From assembly GCA_002381695.1 (NCBI GenBank), contig DFXM01000020.1, forward strand, positions 86,332-143,806: a stretch of 57,475 nucleotides of DNA. The letters run 5' to 3'. The position numbers and the translations under genes are program-made. Within the stretch, counting starts at the first letter, position 1; every line of letters starts with the position of its first letter. The notes beneath the pieces were generated by a model. That model did not search any database and was not told the DNA's origin. It was given only the letters and a program-made list of their open reading frames with translations. Positions 41,724 to 51,008 of the stretch are shown piece after piece. The stretch comes from Clostridium sp. UBA4108 (GTDB lineage: Bacteria; Bacillota; Clostridia; Clostridiales; Clostridiaceae).

Positions 41724-41873
41724 ATATTATATATAAGTTGTAATTAAATGTCTACATTATACAAATAGGCTTAAATATAAAATTAGATTAATGTGAAGTT
41801 CAATTTAAATAGCTTATAAGAGAAAAGCCTATTTGCATTATGTAGTTTCATTATTACAATTTATATATAATAT
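41724..41873. repeat. 49-bp near-perfect inverted repeat (MITE-like)
   Basis: The left arm 41724-41772 and right arm 41825-41873 are complementary over 49 positions with about seven mismatches or one-base shifts, around a 52-base AT-rich centre. The arms end internally in AATAGGCTT/AAGCCTATT. There is no ORF. It may be a miniature inverted-repeat element or a giant RNA hairpin between minus-strand genes. The rest of 41660-41959 is otherwise featureless. Confidence 0.75.
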
Positions 41874-41959
41874 TTTCTATATTAAGAAATATAATAAGGT
41901 ATATGATAGGAATAACCACAATCATACACCTTGTAAATATATAAGGATAAAACCTAGAA

Positions 41960-42100
41960 TTATTTTTTTGTATATTTAGGCTTAGGTTTATTTGCAGTAT
42001 GAGTATTTCTTGTATGTATCACATCAGAATTTAGATCGAACTCTACGGTTTCCTCTGCCTGAATATGTTTATCTGGTCTATTTCTTTTTTCTTTAGCCAA
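41960..42100 (-). CDS. Small charged protein (46 residues)
   Basis: TTG start at 42100 follows AAGGAGGAG by 8 bases. The 46-residue product (MAKEKRNRPDKHIQAEETVE, then FDLNSDVIHTRNTHTANKPK and PKYTKK) is hydrophilic with basic ends. I do not recognise the family. The ideal ribosome site makes it likely real. Confidence 0.65.
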   Translation of the reverse strand: MAKEKRNRPDKHIQAEETVEFDLNSDVIHTRNTHTANKPKPKYTKK

Positions 42101-42221
42101 GAAAATCTCCTCCTTATTTGATGTTAATTTTATTATTTTCCAATATAGGAGAAGATATTCATAATTTAGAGAAGAGTAATAAGAGGTTGCTATTCACTAA
42201 ATAAAGTGCCAAGCAATTTAT

Positions 42222-42614
42222 TTAGAATTCCGTAGTTACTTGTCTTTTAAACCCTAAATATCTAGTTCCTTGAAAGGATAAAATACCTTTATCTCCTTGA
42301 GTAATGAGTCCATACTCGCCTCCATCCACAGAAAGTTCTAAACGATCTCCACTATCAAATTGGAAAGTAATATAATAAGTGGTAGAGGAAGTATGTGAAG
42401 CCATATTGTTATCATTATTATGATGGTGGTGATGAGATACATCTATCCTTTTATCCATAACTAAGGCAGGAACGGAAAGTTTAGGTTGGTTATTATTATA
42501 GTTCCATTGCTTTGCACCTTTAACCAAATTAAGAATTATGGTACCTATAATAAGTGCGAATATAATAAAGAAGAATATAGGTACTATTGAAAACATAGAA
42601 TCTCCTGGAAACAT
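42222..42614 (-). CDS. DUF2500 family membrane protein
   Basis: 130 residues with one N-terminal TM (about 9-31) and a cytoplasmic or extracytoplasmic beta-rich domain: VPALVMDKRIDVS, YYITFQFDSGDRLELSVDGG and DKGILSFQGTRYLGFKR. This is the DUF2500 (YhhM-like) pattern. A five-His run lies at about 61-65 in a linker. Function unknown. RBS AGGAGG. Confidence 0.82.
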   Translation of the reverse strand: MFPGDSMFSIVPIFFFIIFALIIGTIILNLVKGAKQWNYNNNQPKLSVPALVMDKRIDVSHHHHHNNDNNMASHTSSTTYYITFQFDSGDRLELSVDGGEYGLITQGDKGILSFQGTRYLGFKRQVTTEF

Positions 42615-42780
42615 AAAATCCTCCTATAATTTAAATAATATAACTCTATTATACTCCATTAAAAGTAAAATTTATACAATTTGTTTTAGGATAAGACTTT
42701 GTTTTAATATATTATTGATAATAATATACAACTCTAAATTCAGCAATATGTTAAAATTAAATCAAAGATAAAAACTTATA

Positions 42781-42820
42781 ATATTAGCCATAGACAGACG
42801 GTGTCTATGGCTAATATTTT
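42781..42820. terminator. Terminator of the secreted SGNH operon
   Basis: Perfect 16-bp stem (42781-42796 with 42802-42817), 5-base loop; tails of T on either side allow bidirectional use. Confidence 0.88.
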
Positions 42821-44462
42821 AGTCAGTATAAGAATTCTTTAATTCTTTAATTATACTATTGAAGGCAGGTAGATAAACTATATTGTGACCTAATTCATTA
42901 GGATGATTTATACCGTTACCACTTATATTAGGATCGTTATATGGACCTAATAATTCAGCTTCTGAATATAGTGGAGATTCAGTATAAGAAACTTGATTTT
43001 TTATAGTTAGGTTACTTATGGAGGAAGCCGTTTTACCAGTATCTTTTGTAGATAGCTTACCACCCATTATTCCCTGATATACTTTATAATCAATCACAGA
43101 TTTATCATTAATAGAAACCTTATGACTAATACCATTTGCTTCAATTTTAACTTTATATGATTTATTTAAGGCAAAGGAAGATATTTCAACTGTTTTATTA
43201 GGTTCAATTTCTACTATTTCTTTCTCTTTGATAATTACAACAGTATTACCATCTTTGTCAACTTCATAAGCAATTTTTTCGTCTGGTTCAACTACCTTAG
43301 TGGTTGTAGGTGTATCATTAAAATATAAGGAAGCAGAACCAGTGCCATCTTTATTAGCTTGAAGTCTTAAAATAACACTTCCTAAATCGCTACTTCTGTA
43401 TATTATATCTCTTCCACCTTCAATACCATGAGATTTTAGATTTAAATCAAACTCTATAGTACCATTAGTGAAATTATTTACATTAGATAAATCACTTTCT
43501 TTAACTTCATATGTAGACACTATGTCTTTACCATCTCTTAGAATTTGAAATAATCTATTAGCATCTGCACAGATATAGTTCTTTTCTTTTGCATATTCTC
43601 TAGTTACAGAAGCTATATTATTGGTTACATCTTGTCTTTGGTCATATATTGAAGAGTTCTTAGTAGGCAATATAGTTGGAACAAGAACTATGTCTGGAAC
43701 TTTAGACCAAGTCTCTGCATAACTACAGAAGTTATTCAAAGCATTCCAGAAATCCCAATCACTATCTGACCTGTTATGAGCATCATTCATGCCAACAGCA
43801 ACTACAAGTAAGTCAGGAGAAAGGTCCTTAGCATGATCTCTCCAAGCCTTACCTGGTACAGACCAATCACGATGGAAATCAAGCATAAAATTAGTTTCTT
43901 CCTCAACTGCTAAATAATTTTTATTTGATAGTTGAATAATTCCACGAGCACCTAAAGAGTAATTTTCAACTTCAATATCTACTTCAGGTAATGTTTCTTT
44001 TAAAGAAGTACGAAACTTTGATATGTAATTATCAGAAGAAGAATATAAATCAGCACCTTCTGATATACTATCACCTACAAAGGCTACTTTTAGAGAGCCA
44101 TTAGAAATTGCTTTCTTTGATTGATTTAAAGAGCCTTGAGGTATGTTATTCATACTAGATATAGCTTTAGCATAAAGCTCACTAGAATTGCTTATATCAA
44201 TATATGAAGGTAATGGAATTGGAGTAGTATCTGGATTATTAGAATCTGGATCAGTGGTATTACTAGAATCCGGATCAGTGGTATTACTGCTATTGTCATC
44301 ACCATCATTAGTAGTAGCTTGCTTGTCAGTATTAATTGCTCCTATTTCAGTATTTGGTTCATTAGCTTGTACTATAATAGTAGCTGCATTTGTTATGATT
44401 ATTGTACAAACTAAAACCTGTGGTATTAATAATTTTAAACTTTTTATAATTTTCTTCTTCAA
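42819..44462 (-). CDS. Secreted SGNH hydrolase interrupted by a beta-rich domain
   Basis: 547 residues. Signal peptide/TM at about 8-33, then a Thr/Asp/Ser/Pro-rich linker with short repeats (SSNTTDPD) at about 50-80. The SGNH hydrolase core follows: VAFVGDSISEGADLYS (block I), GARGIIQLS (block II), VVAVGMNDAHNR (block III). Then about 190 residues resembling a concanavalin/LamG-like sandwich are inserted (about 325-500), and only afterwards comes HPNELGHN with the catalytic His. It is probably a cell-surface esterase acting on acylated polysaccharide. RBS unremarkable. It follows another secreted-protein gene by 15 bases. Confidence 0.82.
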   Translation of the reverse strand: MKKKIIKSLKLLIPQVLVCTIIITNAATIIVQANEPNTEIGAINTDKQATTNDGDDNSSNTTDPDSSNTTDPDSNNPDTTPIPLPSYIDISNSSELYAKAISSMNNIPQGSLNQSKKAISNGSLKVAFVGDSISEGADLYSSSDNYISKFRTSLKETLPEVDIEVENYSLGARGIIQLSNKNYLAVEEETNFMLDFHRDWSVPGKAWRDHAKDLSPDLLVVAVGMNDAHNRSDSDWDFWNALNNFCSYAETWSKVPDIVLVPTILPTKNSSIYDQRQDVTNNIASVTREYAKEKNYICADANRLFQILRDGKDIVSTYEVKESDLSNVNNFTNGTIEFDLNLKSHGIEGGRDIIYRSSDLGSVILRLQANKDGTGSASLYFNDTPTTTKVVEPDEKIAYEVDKDGNTVVIIKEKEIVEIEPNKTVEISSFALNKSYKVKIEANGISHKVSINDKSVIDYKVYQGIMGGKLSTKDTGKTASSISNLTIKNQVSYTESPLYSEAELLGPYNDPNISGNGINHPNELGHNIVYLPAFNSIIKELKNSYTD

Positions 44463-44477
44463 AGTATCACCCGCTTA

Positions 44478-45818
44478 CTAATATATTTTCTGTACTATCT
44501 TAGAGCTTTCAGATGATTTTATTGTGAATTCATCATCCTTTAAAGTAGAGCTTGTATTTGGAAGATATTCTGAAGCAATACTATCAGTGCTCTTTTTTAA
44601 TTTTTTAGCTATATCTGCAGGAGTATCCTCAGCTACAACTAATACATCATGTTTAATATTTCTATCTTTATCTTTAGCAAGTATTTCATGAGTAATGTAA
44701 CCTGTATGTGTGGCACCACTATTAATCTTTATAGTGCTTTCAGCTGAGTACGGGTTATTATCTAAAGATGAACTTTCTACCCCTAAAGTTAGTGTGATAG
44801 GATTTTTAGATACATATTCTACTAGTGAAGTACTATTATTAACCACATATATTAAATAATTAGATTGGACTGGTAGAGACGTTTCAGTAGTTTTATTATA
44901 ATATAGTGGTAATGTTATGGTGTCTTTAAATCCATCTCCAATTACATTACTACTTAAGTAGGAAGATTTTAAATCACTTATGGTTACTTTATTATTGCAG
45001 TAATCTTTTATCCATTCAAAGGTAACATATAGAGTATATCCCTCAGGAATTGCAGCTGGTAACTTTAAGTCTAAGTCATCAGGAGTAACTTCAACAGAAG
45101 GCATATTTATTATTTTATCTAAAATACCTTTTTTGTCTAAAGGGATTAATCTATCCTCTAGAGATTTAACAAAACTAAGAATATCTTCGCTAGAAAACTC
45201 ATCGGGAATAGCTTTAATTTCTTCGATAGCAGATTTAGCAGCGTTAAAAGATGCCTCAACTCGAATTTCCTCAGCAAATAATACCAGTTGTTCGGCCTCA
45301 GTTAAAATAGCTCCTTGAAGTTCATCTAAAGCTGTACTATAGGGAGCCTTATAAATTGAGTCTAAATCATCTATTAATATTCGACCCCATATAACTTCAG
45401 ATTGTTTAGGATTTTCCTTATTGCTTTCGATAACAGCTACCGTTCTTTCAAATATAGGATGTTGAAAGTTATCCAATATAGATGAAAAAGTTTGCTTGTA
45501 ATTTAAAAAGCTTTTAGGAAGCTCATCAATTAGTTTGCGAGAATCGTATATAGCTGTTTGTAAATCAGATTTTACGGCATTAACGGTATTCTTAGTTGTG
45601 CTTGGTCCAAAATCTAATGAATCTTCACATTTAAAATAATAGGGTTTAACACCATTTTTAGTTGCTATAGAAACGACCTTTTTAACTGATTTAAAACTAT
45701 CTTCAAATAGTTTATCTACATTAGGTTCTGCTGCGTGGGCGATTCCATTGAAAATTGTAGAAGATAAAAATGTACTGGTAATTAACAGAGAACAACCCAA
45801 TTTATACAATTTATTCAT
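44478..45818 (-). CDS. Secreted protein of unknown function
   Basis: 446 residues from ATG 45818 (RBS AAAGGAG; the GTG at 45827 is nearer the site but less likely). Signal peptide about 1-28 (MNKLYKLGCSLLITSTFLSS, cleavage near GIAHA). The mature part is helical and charged at first (about 35-240), then has beta-rich, perhaps Ig-like, segments (LPAAIPEGYTLYVTFEWIKD, TLPLYYNKTTETSLPVQSNY). No anchor or family is recognised. Cotranscribed with the SGNH hydrolase. Confidence 0.7.
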   Translation of the reverse strand: MNKLYKLGCSLLITSTFLSSTIFNGIAHAAEPNVDKLFEDSFKSVKKVVSIATKNGVKPYYFKCEDSLDFGPSTTKNTVNAVKSDLQTAIYDSRKLIDELPKSFLNYKQTFSSILDNFQHPIFERTVAVIESNKENPKQSEVIWGRILIDDLDSIYKAPYSTALDELQGAILTEAEQLVLFAEEIRVEASFNAAKSAIEEIKAIPDEFSSEDILSFVKSLEDRLIPLDKKGILDKIINMPSVEVTPDDLDLKLPAAIPEGYTLYVTFEWIKDYCNNKVTISDLKSSYLSSNVIGDGFKDTITLPLYYNKTTETSLPVQSNYLIYVVNNSTSLVEYVSKNPITLTLGVESSSLDNNPYSAESTIKINSGATHTGYITHEILAKDKDRNIKHDVLVVAEDTPADIAKKLKKSTDSIASEYLPNTSSTLKDDEFTIKSSESSKIVQKIY

Positions 45819-45906
45819 ATAATCCACTCCTTTTGTCTACATTTGTATTTTAAAATTAATTTATACATAAGTCCATAGATAATTTATATTATTAACAATA
45901 ATATAA

Positions 45907-45935
45907 ATTATAGGAATCTCATATGTTGTTGACAA
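45907..45935 (-). promoter_or_regulatory. Sigma-A promoter of the secreted-protein/SGNH operon
   Basis: On the minus strand TTGTCA (45935-45930), 17-base spacer and perfect TATAAT (45912-45907). A palindromic hairpin TTATATTATT/AATAATATAA follows in the 5' UTR (45884-45906). Confidence 0.72.
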
Positions 45936-46134
45936 TAAACTACATATAGCTGTGTTTATATAGCAATAATTACATAAAAAACCTCATCAATGCACTGATT
46001 TATAGGCATAATATATTTTACCATAAAATTAGTTATAAGTTCTAGGATTTTACAAATTATGAGTAGTATATATATGTTTTACACTACTAATACTAATTAT
46101 ATTAATGCACAATTTATATTTAGGAGGTATTTTA

Positions 46135-46326
46135 ATGAAAGGTTTTGTTGAAAAAGATATCTGTATCGGATGTACAAATTGTACTGGAGTATGTCCAGAA
46201 GTATTCTCTATGGATGATGATGGAAAAGCAGTAGCTATAGAAGAGGAAATACCAGAAGAACAAGAGGAAAGTGCAATAGATGCTAGGGATCAATGTCCAG
46301 TATCTGCTATCAACATTGAAGAATAA
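46135..46326 (+). CDS. Single [4Fe-4S] ferredoxin
   Basis: 63 residues from ATG 46135 (RBS AGGAGG, 5-8 base spacing; the upstream in-frame ATG at 46105 has none). Cys motif CIGCTNCTGVCPEVF at about 8-22 and the distant DQCPVSAI provide four ligands for one [4Fe-4S] cluster. A low-potential electron carrier in the cytoplasm. The acidic surface (EEEIPEEQEE) suits interaction with oxidoreductases. Confidence 0.95.
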   Translation: MKGFVEKDICIGCTNCTGVCPEVFSMDDDGKAVAIEEEIPEEQEESAIDARDQCPVSAINIEE

Positions 46327-46423
46327 TTTTATTATTTGATTTTATAAGAATAATTTATTTAAAACTGCACAAAATAGCTATGAAAGTAAGAAAATTAATT
46401 ATAAATTTAGGAGGTTGAATCTT

Positions 46424-46585
46424 ATGGACATTAATGAAAGTATAGCTTGTTCAGTACAACAATGTAAATATCATAATAAATCTAAGGATTACTGTACATT
46501 AGACCAAATACAAGTAAAAACTCATGAAATGAACCCAACAGTACCTGAATGTACTGATTGTGGTAGCTTTGAAAAAGAAAAATAG
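46424..46585 (+). CDS. DUF1540 protein (53 residues)
   Basis: ATG at 46424 follows GGAGG and opens 53 codons. Cys9, Cys14, Cys24, Cys43 and Cys46 fit the DUF1540 spacing (ACSVQQCKYHN, DYCTLDQI, ECTDCGSF), a small presumed metal-binding family common in clostridia. It lies 98 bases after the ferredoxin gene and has its own terminator. Function is unknown. Confidence 0.85.
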   Translation: MDINESIACSVQQCKYHNKSKDYCTLDQIQVKTHEMNPTVPECTDCGSFEKEK

Positions 46586-46594
46586 TTATATTGA

Positions 46595-46632
46595 AAAAAT
46601 AGCCTTAGCAATATATTGCTAAGGCTATTTTT
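46595..46632 (+). terminator. Intrinsic terminator after DUF1540
   Basis: Long perfect stem AAAAATAGCCTTAGCA / TGCTAAGGCTATTTTT. A second hairpin TTAATAATG/CATTATTAA with T tail lies at 46658-46687. Confidence 0.9.
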
Positions 46633-46815
46633 GGTTAGATTTCATTCTAATACAGTGTTAATAATGAACTAGCCATTATTAATTTTTATCATGGAGTTTT
46701 ATATTTATATATTACAAAAATGAATACAAATCATACAATGCAAATATATTTAATATGTAATAGTAATTTAAAATAGTGTTCTATAAAAGGATACTATTCT
46801 ATGAGGGAGGGTATT

Positions 46816-48900
46816 ATGGATCTATTAACATCTTCGGCCATATCTACGATCATTATTGTGGTGGCATCATTGGTTGGACTATGGCTATTTCTATGGATTA
46901 TAGGTTTTAGAATTATACCAAATGATAAGGTTGGTGTAATTGAAAAATGGTGGTCTACTAAAGGATCATTGAAGGAACAAATTATTGCACTAAATGGAGA
47001 AGCAGGTTATCAACCCGATTTATTAAGAGGTGGTATTCACTTTAGAACACCATTAGTTTTTAAGGTTCATATAATACCACTGGTTACTATACCACAAGGA
47101 AAAGTAGCTTATGTTTTTGCAAGAGATGGTAAATCCTTAGAGCCAACGCAAACCTTAGGAGAAATAGTTCCTCAGTGTAATAACTTTCAAAATGTAAGAG
47201 GATTTTTAAATAATGAAGGGCAAAAAGGCCCTCAAAGAGGAATTATTCGTGAAGGTACCTACGCTTTTAACCTAGCTCAATTTGTTATTATTACTGAAAA
47301 TCAAACTCATTGTTTAAAAATGGGCAGTAAATCAGAACAAGAGACATTGATGGAAATGTCTAGACTTATAAAAGCTAGGAATGGTTTTTCGCCGGTAGTA
47401 ATAGAGGGGAATAGTGATTTAGTAGGAATAGTTACAGTTCATGATGGACCGTCCTTAGGAAGAGAAAATATAATATGCCCAACAGTAGGAGATGAAGCAA
47501 GTGACCCTAATTATCATAATAATTTTCAAGATATAGACGCATTTTTAAGTGCAGGTGGGTATAGAGGAAGGCAATATCAAGTATTAGCAGATGGAACTTA
47601 CTTTATAAATAGATTATTTGCAACTGTAGAATATATACCAAAGATAGTGATTCCTGTAGGATTTGTCGGAGTTGTAGTATCCTATACAGGAACTAAGGGA
47701 GAAGATTTCTCGGGAACAGATTATAAGCATGGAGAGCTGGTTAAACGAGGATATAGAGGTGTTTGGAATGAACCTTTAATGCCAGGAAAATATGCTTTTA
47801 ATACCTATGCAGGAAATATAATTCAAGTACCAACTACTAATGTAATATTAAAATGGATTTCTAATCAGATTGGAAATCATAAATATGATGAAAACCTAAA
47901 AGAAGTTAGTTTAATCACTAAGGATGCTTTTGAACCAAGCTTACCACTATCAGTAGTATTTCATATAGACTATAGAAAGGCACCTCTTGTTATTCAAAGA
48001 TTTGGGAATATAAAGATGCTGGTAGATCAAACTTTAGACCCTATGATTTCGGCATATTTTAAGAATGTTGGACAAACTAAGACTCTTATAGAGTTAATTC
48101 AACAAAGAAATGAAATACAAGCTCAAAGTTCAGAGGAAATGAAAGAGAAATTTAATCATTATAATCTAGAACTTGAAGAGGTGTTAATAGGAACTCCAGG
48201 TGGCTCTAAAGACGATACTGCAATAGAAACTATATTAACTCAATTGAGAAGTAGACAAATTGCTAAAGAGCAATTACAAACCTACGATACTCAGCAAAGG
48301 GCTGCAGAGAAAGAGAAGGAACTTAGAGAAGCAGAAGCTATAGCAAAACAACAAACAACTTTAACAGAATCTGATATTAATATTAAAATTCAAGAGAATC
48401 AAGGTAAGGCTGAGCTTATGAAGGCTAAGCAAGATGCTGAAAAGATTCAAAATTTATCAGAGGCAGAAGCTTATAAGGTTAAAAAACAATCAGAGGCAGA
48501 AGCTTTTAAAATTAAAATTACAGCAGAGGCTGATGCGGATAAAGAAGCAAGAGTGGGAATATCTAAGGCTATTGCTGCAAAAGAACAAGTTAATGCTTAT
48601 GGAGGGCCTCAATATAAGGTAATTAGTGATGTTATGAACTCCTTCACTAATGCAATTAGAGAGGGAGAAATAGATATAGTACCTAAGACTGTAGTTAATG
48701 CAGGTGGAAGTAATAATGGCGTTGGAACCAATGCTTTTGAATCACTGATTATGCTATTACTAAGTGAAAAATTAACGGCTTTAAACAGTGATGATAAATT
48801 GGAAATCTCTAAGGAAGTATCCAGAATAAGAGATGAGATATTAGCACAAATTTCGAATAACGAAATCAAAGAAGAAATAATTATAGAAAATGATAAGTAA
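46816..48900 (+). CDS. SPFH-domain (flotillin-like) membrane protein
   Basis: 694 residues from ATG 46816, which follows AGGGAGGG by 4-5 bases; ATG 46801 lies before that site. A TM segment at about 10-32 precedes the SPFH region (about 35-420), then an Ala/Glu/Lys-rich coiled coil with SEAEAYKVKKQSEAEAFKIK repeats (about 475-570), and a short helical tail. Such proteins form membrane scaffolds or microdomains. The 200-residue extension within the SPFH part (about 95-270, GYRGRQYQVLADGTYFINRL) makes it larger than FloT. No NfeD partner gene is adjacent. Confidence 0.85.
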   Translation: MDLLTSSAISTIIIVVASLVGLWLFLWIIGFRIIPNDKVGVIEKWWSTKGSLKEQIIALNGEAGYQPDLLRGGIHFRTPLVFKVHIIPLVTIPQGKVAYVFARDGKSLEPTQTLGEIVPQCNNFQNVRGFLNNEGQKGPQRGIIREGTYAFNLAQFVIITENQTHCLKMGSKSEQETLMEMSRLIKARNGFSPVVIEGNSDLVGIVTVHDGPSLGRENIICPTVGDEASDPNYHNNFQDIDAFLSAGGYRGRQYQVLADGTYFINRLFATVEYIPKIVIPVGFVGVVVSYTGTKGEDFSGTDYKHGELVKRGYRGVWNEPLMPGKYAFNTYAGNIIQVPTTNVILKWISNQIGNHKYDENLKEVSLITKDAFEPSLPLSVVFHIDYRKAPLVIQRFGNIKMLVDQTLDPMISAYFKNVGQTKTLIELIQQRNEIQAQSSEEMKEKFNHYNLELEEVLIGTPGGSKDDTAIETILTQLRSRQIAKEQLQTYDTQQRAAEKEKELREAEAIAKQQTTLTESDINIKIQENQGKAELMKAKQDAEKIQNLSEAEAYKVKKQSEAEAFKIKITAEADADKEARVGISKAIAAKEQVNAYGGPQYKVISDVMNSFTNAIREGEIDIVPKTVVNAGGSNNGVGTNAFESLIMLLLSEKLTALNSDDKLEISKEVSRIRDEILAQISNNEIKEEIIIENDK

Positions 48901-48951
48901 ATACTTAATATTTTTATAGCTTACATTGATACTTTGTACTTTATAATTTAT

Positions 48952-48999
48952 TATATAGTCATACTACTAATAGTTAGTAGTATGACTATATTTTATTTG
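48952..48999 (+). terminator. Intrinsic terminator after the SPFH gene
   Basis: Perfect 17-bp stem (48954-48970 with 48974-48990), loop TAG and TTTTATTT tail. Confidence 0.9.
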
Positions 49000-49038
49000 A
49001 ATAAATTAAATATATTATATTAATTAAAGGAGATTTTT

Positions 49039-50805
49039 ATGGATTTAAATAGTATAAGAAATTCTGTACAAGAAGTTGCAGAAGCTATAGCAGCAGTGCT
49101 CCATGTAGATGTTACAATTATAGATAATGAATTTAAAAGAATTGCTTCTACAGGAAAATATAAAACACTTATTGGGAATAAAATTCCATCGAAATGTCTT
49201 TATGAATATGTAATTAAAGAGAAAGTGCCTCATTATGTAGAAAGATATTCTCAAAAGAATGGAGAAAATATTGCTTGTAACCAATGTGAAGCGAAAGATA
49301 CCTGTAAGGAATTTGCAACAATTGGATATCCTATAATTAATCAAGATGAAGTAATTGGAATTATAGGTATAAATGTCTTTGATGAAAATATGTGTACGAA
49401 TATATGTAGTGAATTTAATTCTATGACAAATTTTTTGAATAGGCTAAGCTCGCTATTGATAGGCAATATACATCACTTAGAGAATATTGAAAAGCTTAAA
49501 ATACAAAAGCAAGAAACTAATCATATTATGAATAGTTTAAATGAAGGGATATTATGTGTAGATAAATATGGTGTTATAAAATATGTCAATGATAAAGGAA
49601 AAAAATTACTTGGAATAAAGGAAAATCAGGATAATATAAACATCAAGAGAATTATGAAGGATTTTGACATAAGCTTTTTAGAAAATACTTATAAAGATCT
49701 AGTAATGGAAGTTCATAATAATGAAAATAAAAGTTTATTAATTAAGATTAAGCCCATTATATTACAAGGAGAAACTGTTAGTAATATAATTCAGATTAAT
49801 AAAAAGAGTGATGAAGTTAGGGCAGCCTATAAATTGTTTGCTAATACCAAGCAAGTTAAATTTGAAGATATAATAGGAAATAGTAATGCTATAAATAAAG
49901 TGAAAAATATTGCTAAAAATATAGCTACTACAGATTCAACAGTTTTATTACAAGGTGAAAGTGGAACTGGTAAAGAGTTGTTTGCAAGAGCTATACATCA
50001 AGAAAGTAATAGATTTAATGCACCTTTTGTAGCAGTAAATTGTGCTTCAATTCCAGATAACCTTCTTGAAAGTGAGTTTTTTGGATATGAGGGAGGAACT
50101 TTTACTGGGGCCAGAAAGGAGGGGCATATGGGCAAGTTTGAAGTTGCCAATGGAGGAACTTTATTTTTAGATGAGATTGGAGATTTACCATTGCACCTTC
50201 AACCTAAAATATTAAGAGTTCTTCAAGAACAAAGCTTTACGAAGATAGGAGGAAAGGAAGAAGTCTTTGTAAATGTAAGAATAATTGCTGCTACTAATAA
50301 GAATTTAGAACAAATGGTGAAAAATGGTCAATTCAGAGAAGATTTATACTATAGGCTTAATGTAATTCCGATTTTTCTACCAAGTTTAAAAGAGAGAGAT
50401 GAAGATATATTTTTATTAAGTGAGTATCTTATAAAAAAATATTGTTGTAAATATAGATTTGAAGAGAAAAAGCTTTCAGAAGATGTAAAAAAAATATTTG
50501 AGTCGTACAAATGGCCAGGTAATATTAGAGAATTGGAGAATATTATTGAATATCTAATTAATATATCTAGAGGCGATGTTATTAATGTAGAAAATCTGCC
50601 GGATGCCATAAAGCAGTATTCTAAGACAAGTGATAAAACCAACATCAATTTAAAAGTGCAAGTTGAAAGTTATGAGAGAAGTATATTAGAGGATATGATT
50701 TTAAAATATGGGAATGAGAAAGATAGTAAAAATATAATTTCTAAAGAATTAGGTATTGATCTTTCGACATTATATAGAAAATTAAATAAATATAATTTGC
50801 AATAA
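49039..50805 (+). CDS. Sigma-54-dependent activator (PAS-AAA+-Fis), probable regulator of the cysteine desulfidase
   Basis: 588 residues. An N-terminal sensor domain (about 1-150) contains ACNQCEAKDTCKE (three Cys) that might bind metal or thiol, then a PAS-like domain (about 160-265). The AAA+ domain (about 280-520) shows Walker A GESGTGKE, the GAFTGA-type loop as GTFTGARKEG, Walker B GGTLFLDEIGDL and RALEG-like motif YKWPGNIRELEN. A Fis HTH closes the protein (SKELGIDLSTLYRKLNKY). It probably binds the palindromes after its stop codon and drives the -24/-12 promoter of the next gene. Confidence 0.93.
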   Translation: MDLNSIRNSVQEVAEAIAAVLHVDVTIIDNEFKRIASTGKYKTLIGNKIPSKCLYEYVIKEKVPHYVERYSQKNGENIACNQCEAKDTCKEFATIGYPIINQDEVIGIIGINVFDENMCTNICSEFNSMTNFLNRLSSLLIGNIHHLENIEKLKIQKQETNHIMNSLNEGILCVDKYGVIKYVNDKGKKLLGIKENQDNINIKRIMKDFDISFLENTYKDLVMEVHNNENKSLLIKIKPIILQGETVSNIIQINKKSDEVRAAYKLFANTKQVKFEDIIGNSNAINKVKNIAKNIATTDSTVLLQGESGTGKELFARAIHQESNRFNAPFVAVNCASIPDNLLESEFFGYEGGTFTGARKEGHMGKFEVANGGTLFLDEIGDLPLHLQPKILRVLQEQSFTKIGGKEEVFVNVRIIAATNKNLEQMVKNGQFREDLYYRLNVIPIFLPSLKERDEDIFLLSEYLIKKYCCKYRFEEKKLSEDVKKIFESYKWPGNIRELENIIEYLINISRGDVINVENLPDAIKQYSKTSDKTNINLKVQVESYERSILEDMILKYGNEKDSKNIISKELGIDLSTLYRKLNKYNLQ

Positions 50806-50831
50806 TGCAAAACTATTTGCATTATTGCAAA
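50796..50831. promoter_or_regulatory. Upstream activator sites 1 and 2
   Basis: TTTGCAATAATGCAAA (50796-50811, containing the activator stop codon) and TTTGCATTATTGCAAA (50816-50831), both TTTGCA-N4-TGCAAA, 20 bp apart (two turns) and about 110-145 bp before the -24/-12 promoter. Confidence 0.8.
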
Positions 50832-50872
50832 AACCATTATATAAGAGATATATACATATTTAGTGTTAATTT

Positions 50873-50911
50873 AAAAGGGTGTTTTTGCAATGTTGCAAAA
50901 ACACCCTTTTT
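50873..50911 (+). terminator. Terminator of the activator gene containing UAS 3
   Basis: 18-bp stem from AAAAGGGTGTTTTTGCAA and its complement, loop TG, T-run at the end. The central bases TTTGCAATGTTGCAAA (50884-50899) are a third copy of the activator palindrome, so one stretch serves as both terminator and probable binding site. Confidence 0.8.
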
Positions 50912-50939
50912 AAAATAAGGAAAAATAGATAAAATACTA

Positions 50940-50956
50940 TTGGCATGATTATTGCT
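50940..50956 (+). promoter_or_regulatory. Sigma-54 (-24/-12) promoter of the cysteine desulfidase
   Basis: TTGGCATGATTATTGCT fits the YTGGCACRNNNNTTGCW consensus, with GG at 50942-50943 and GC at 50954-50955 exactly 10 bases apart. It lies 53 bases before the ORF and downstream of three UAS copies. Confidence 0.88.
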
Positions 50957-51008
50957 GGTTTATATTGTATATAGTATGTTTACAATAATACTAGGGAGAG
51001 ATGAATAA

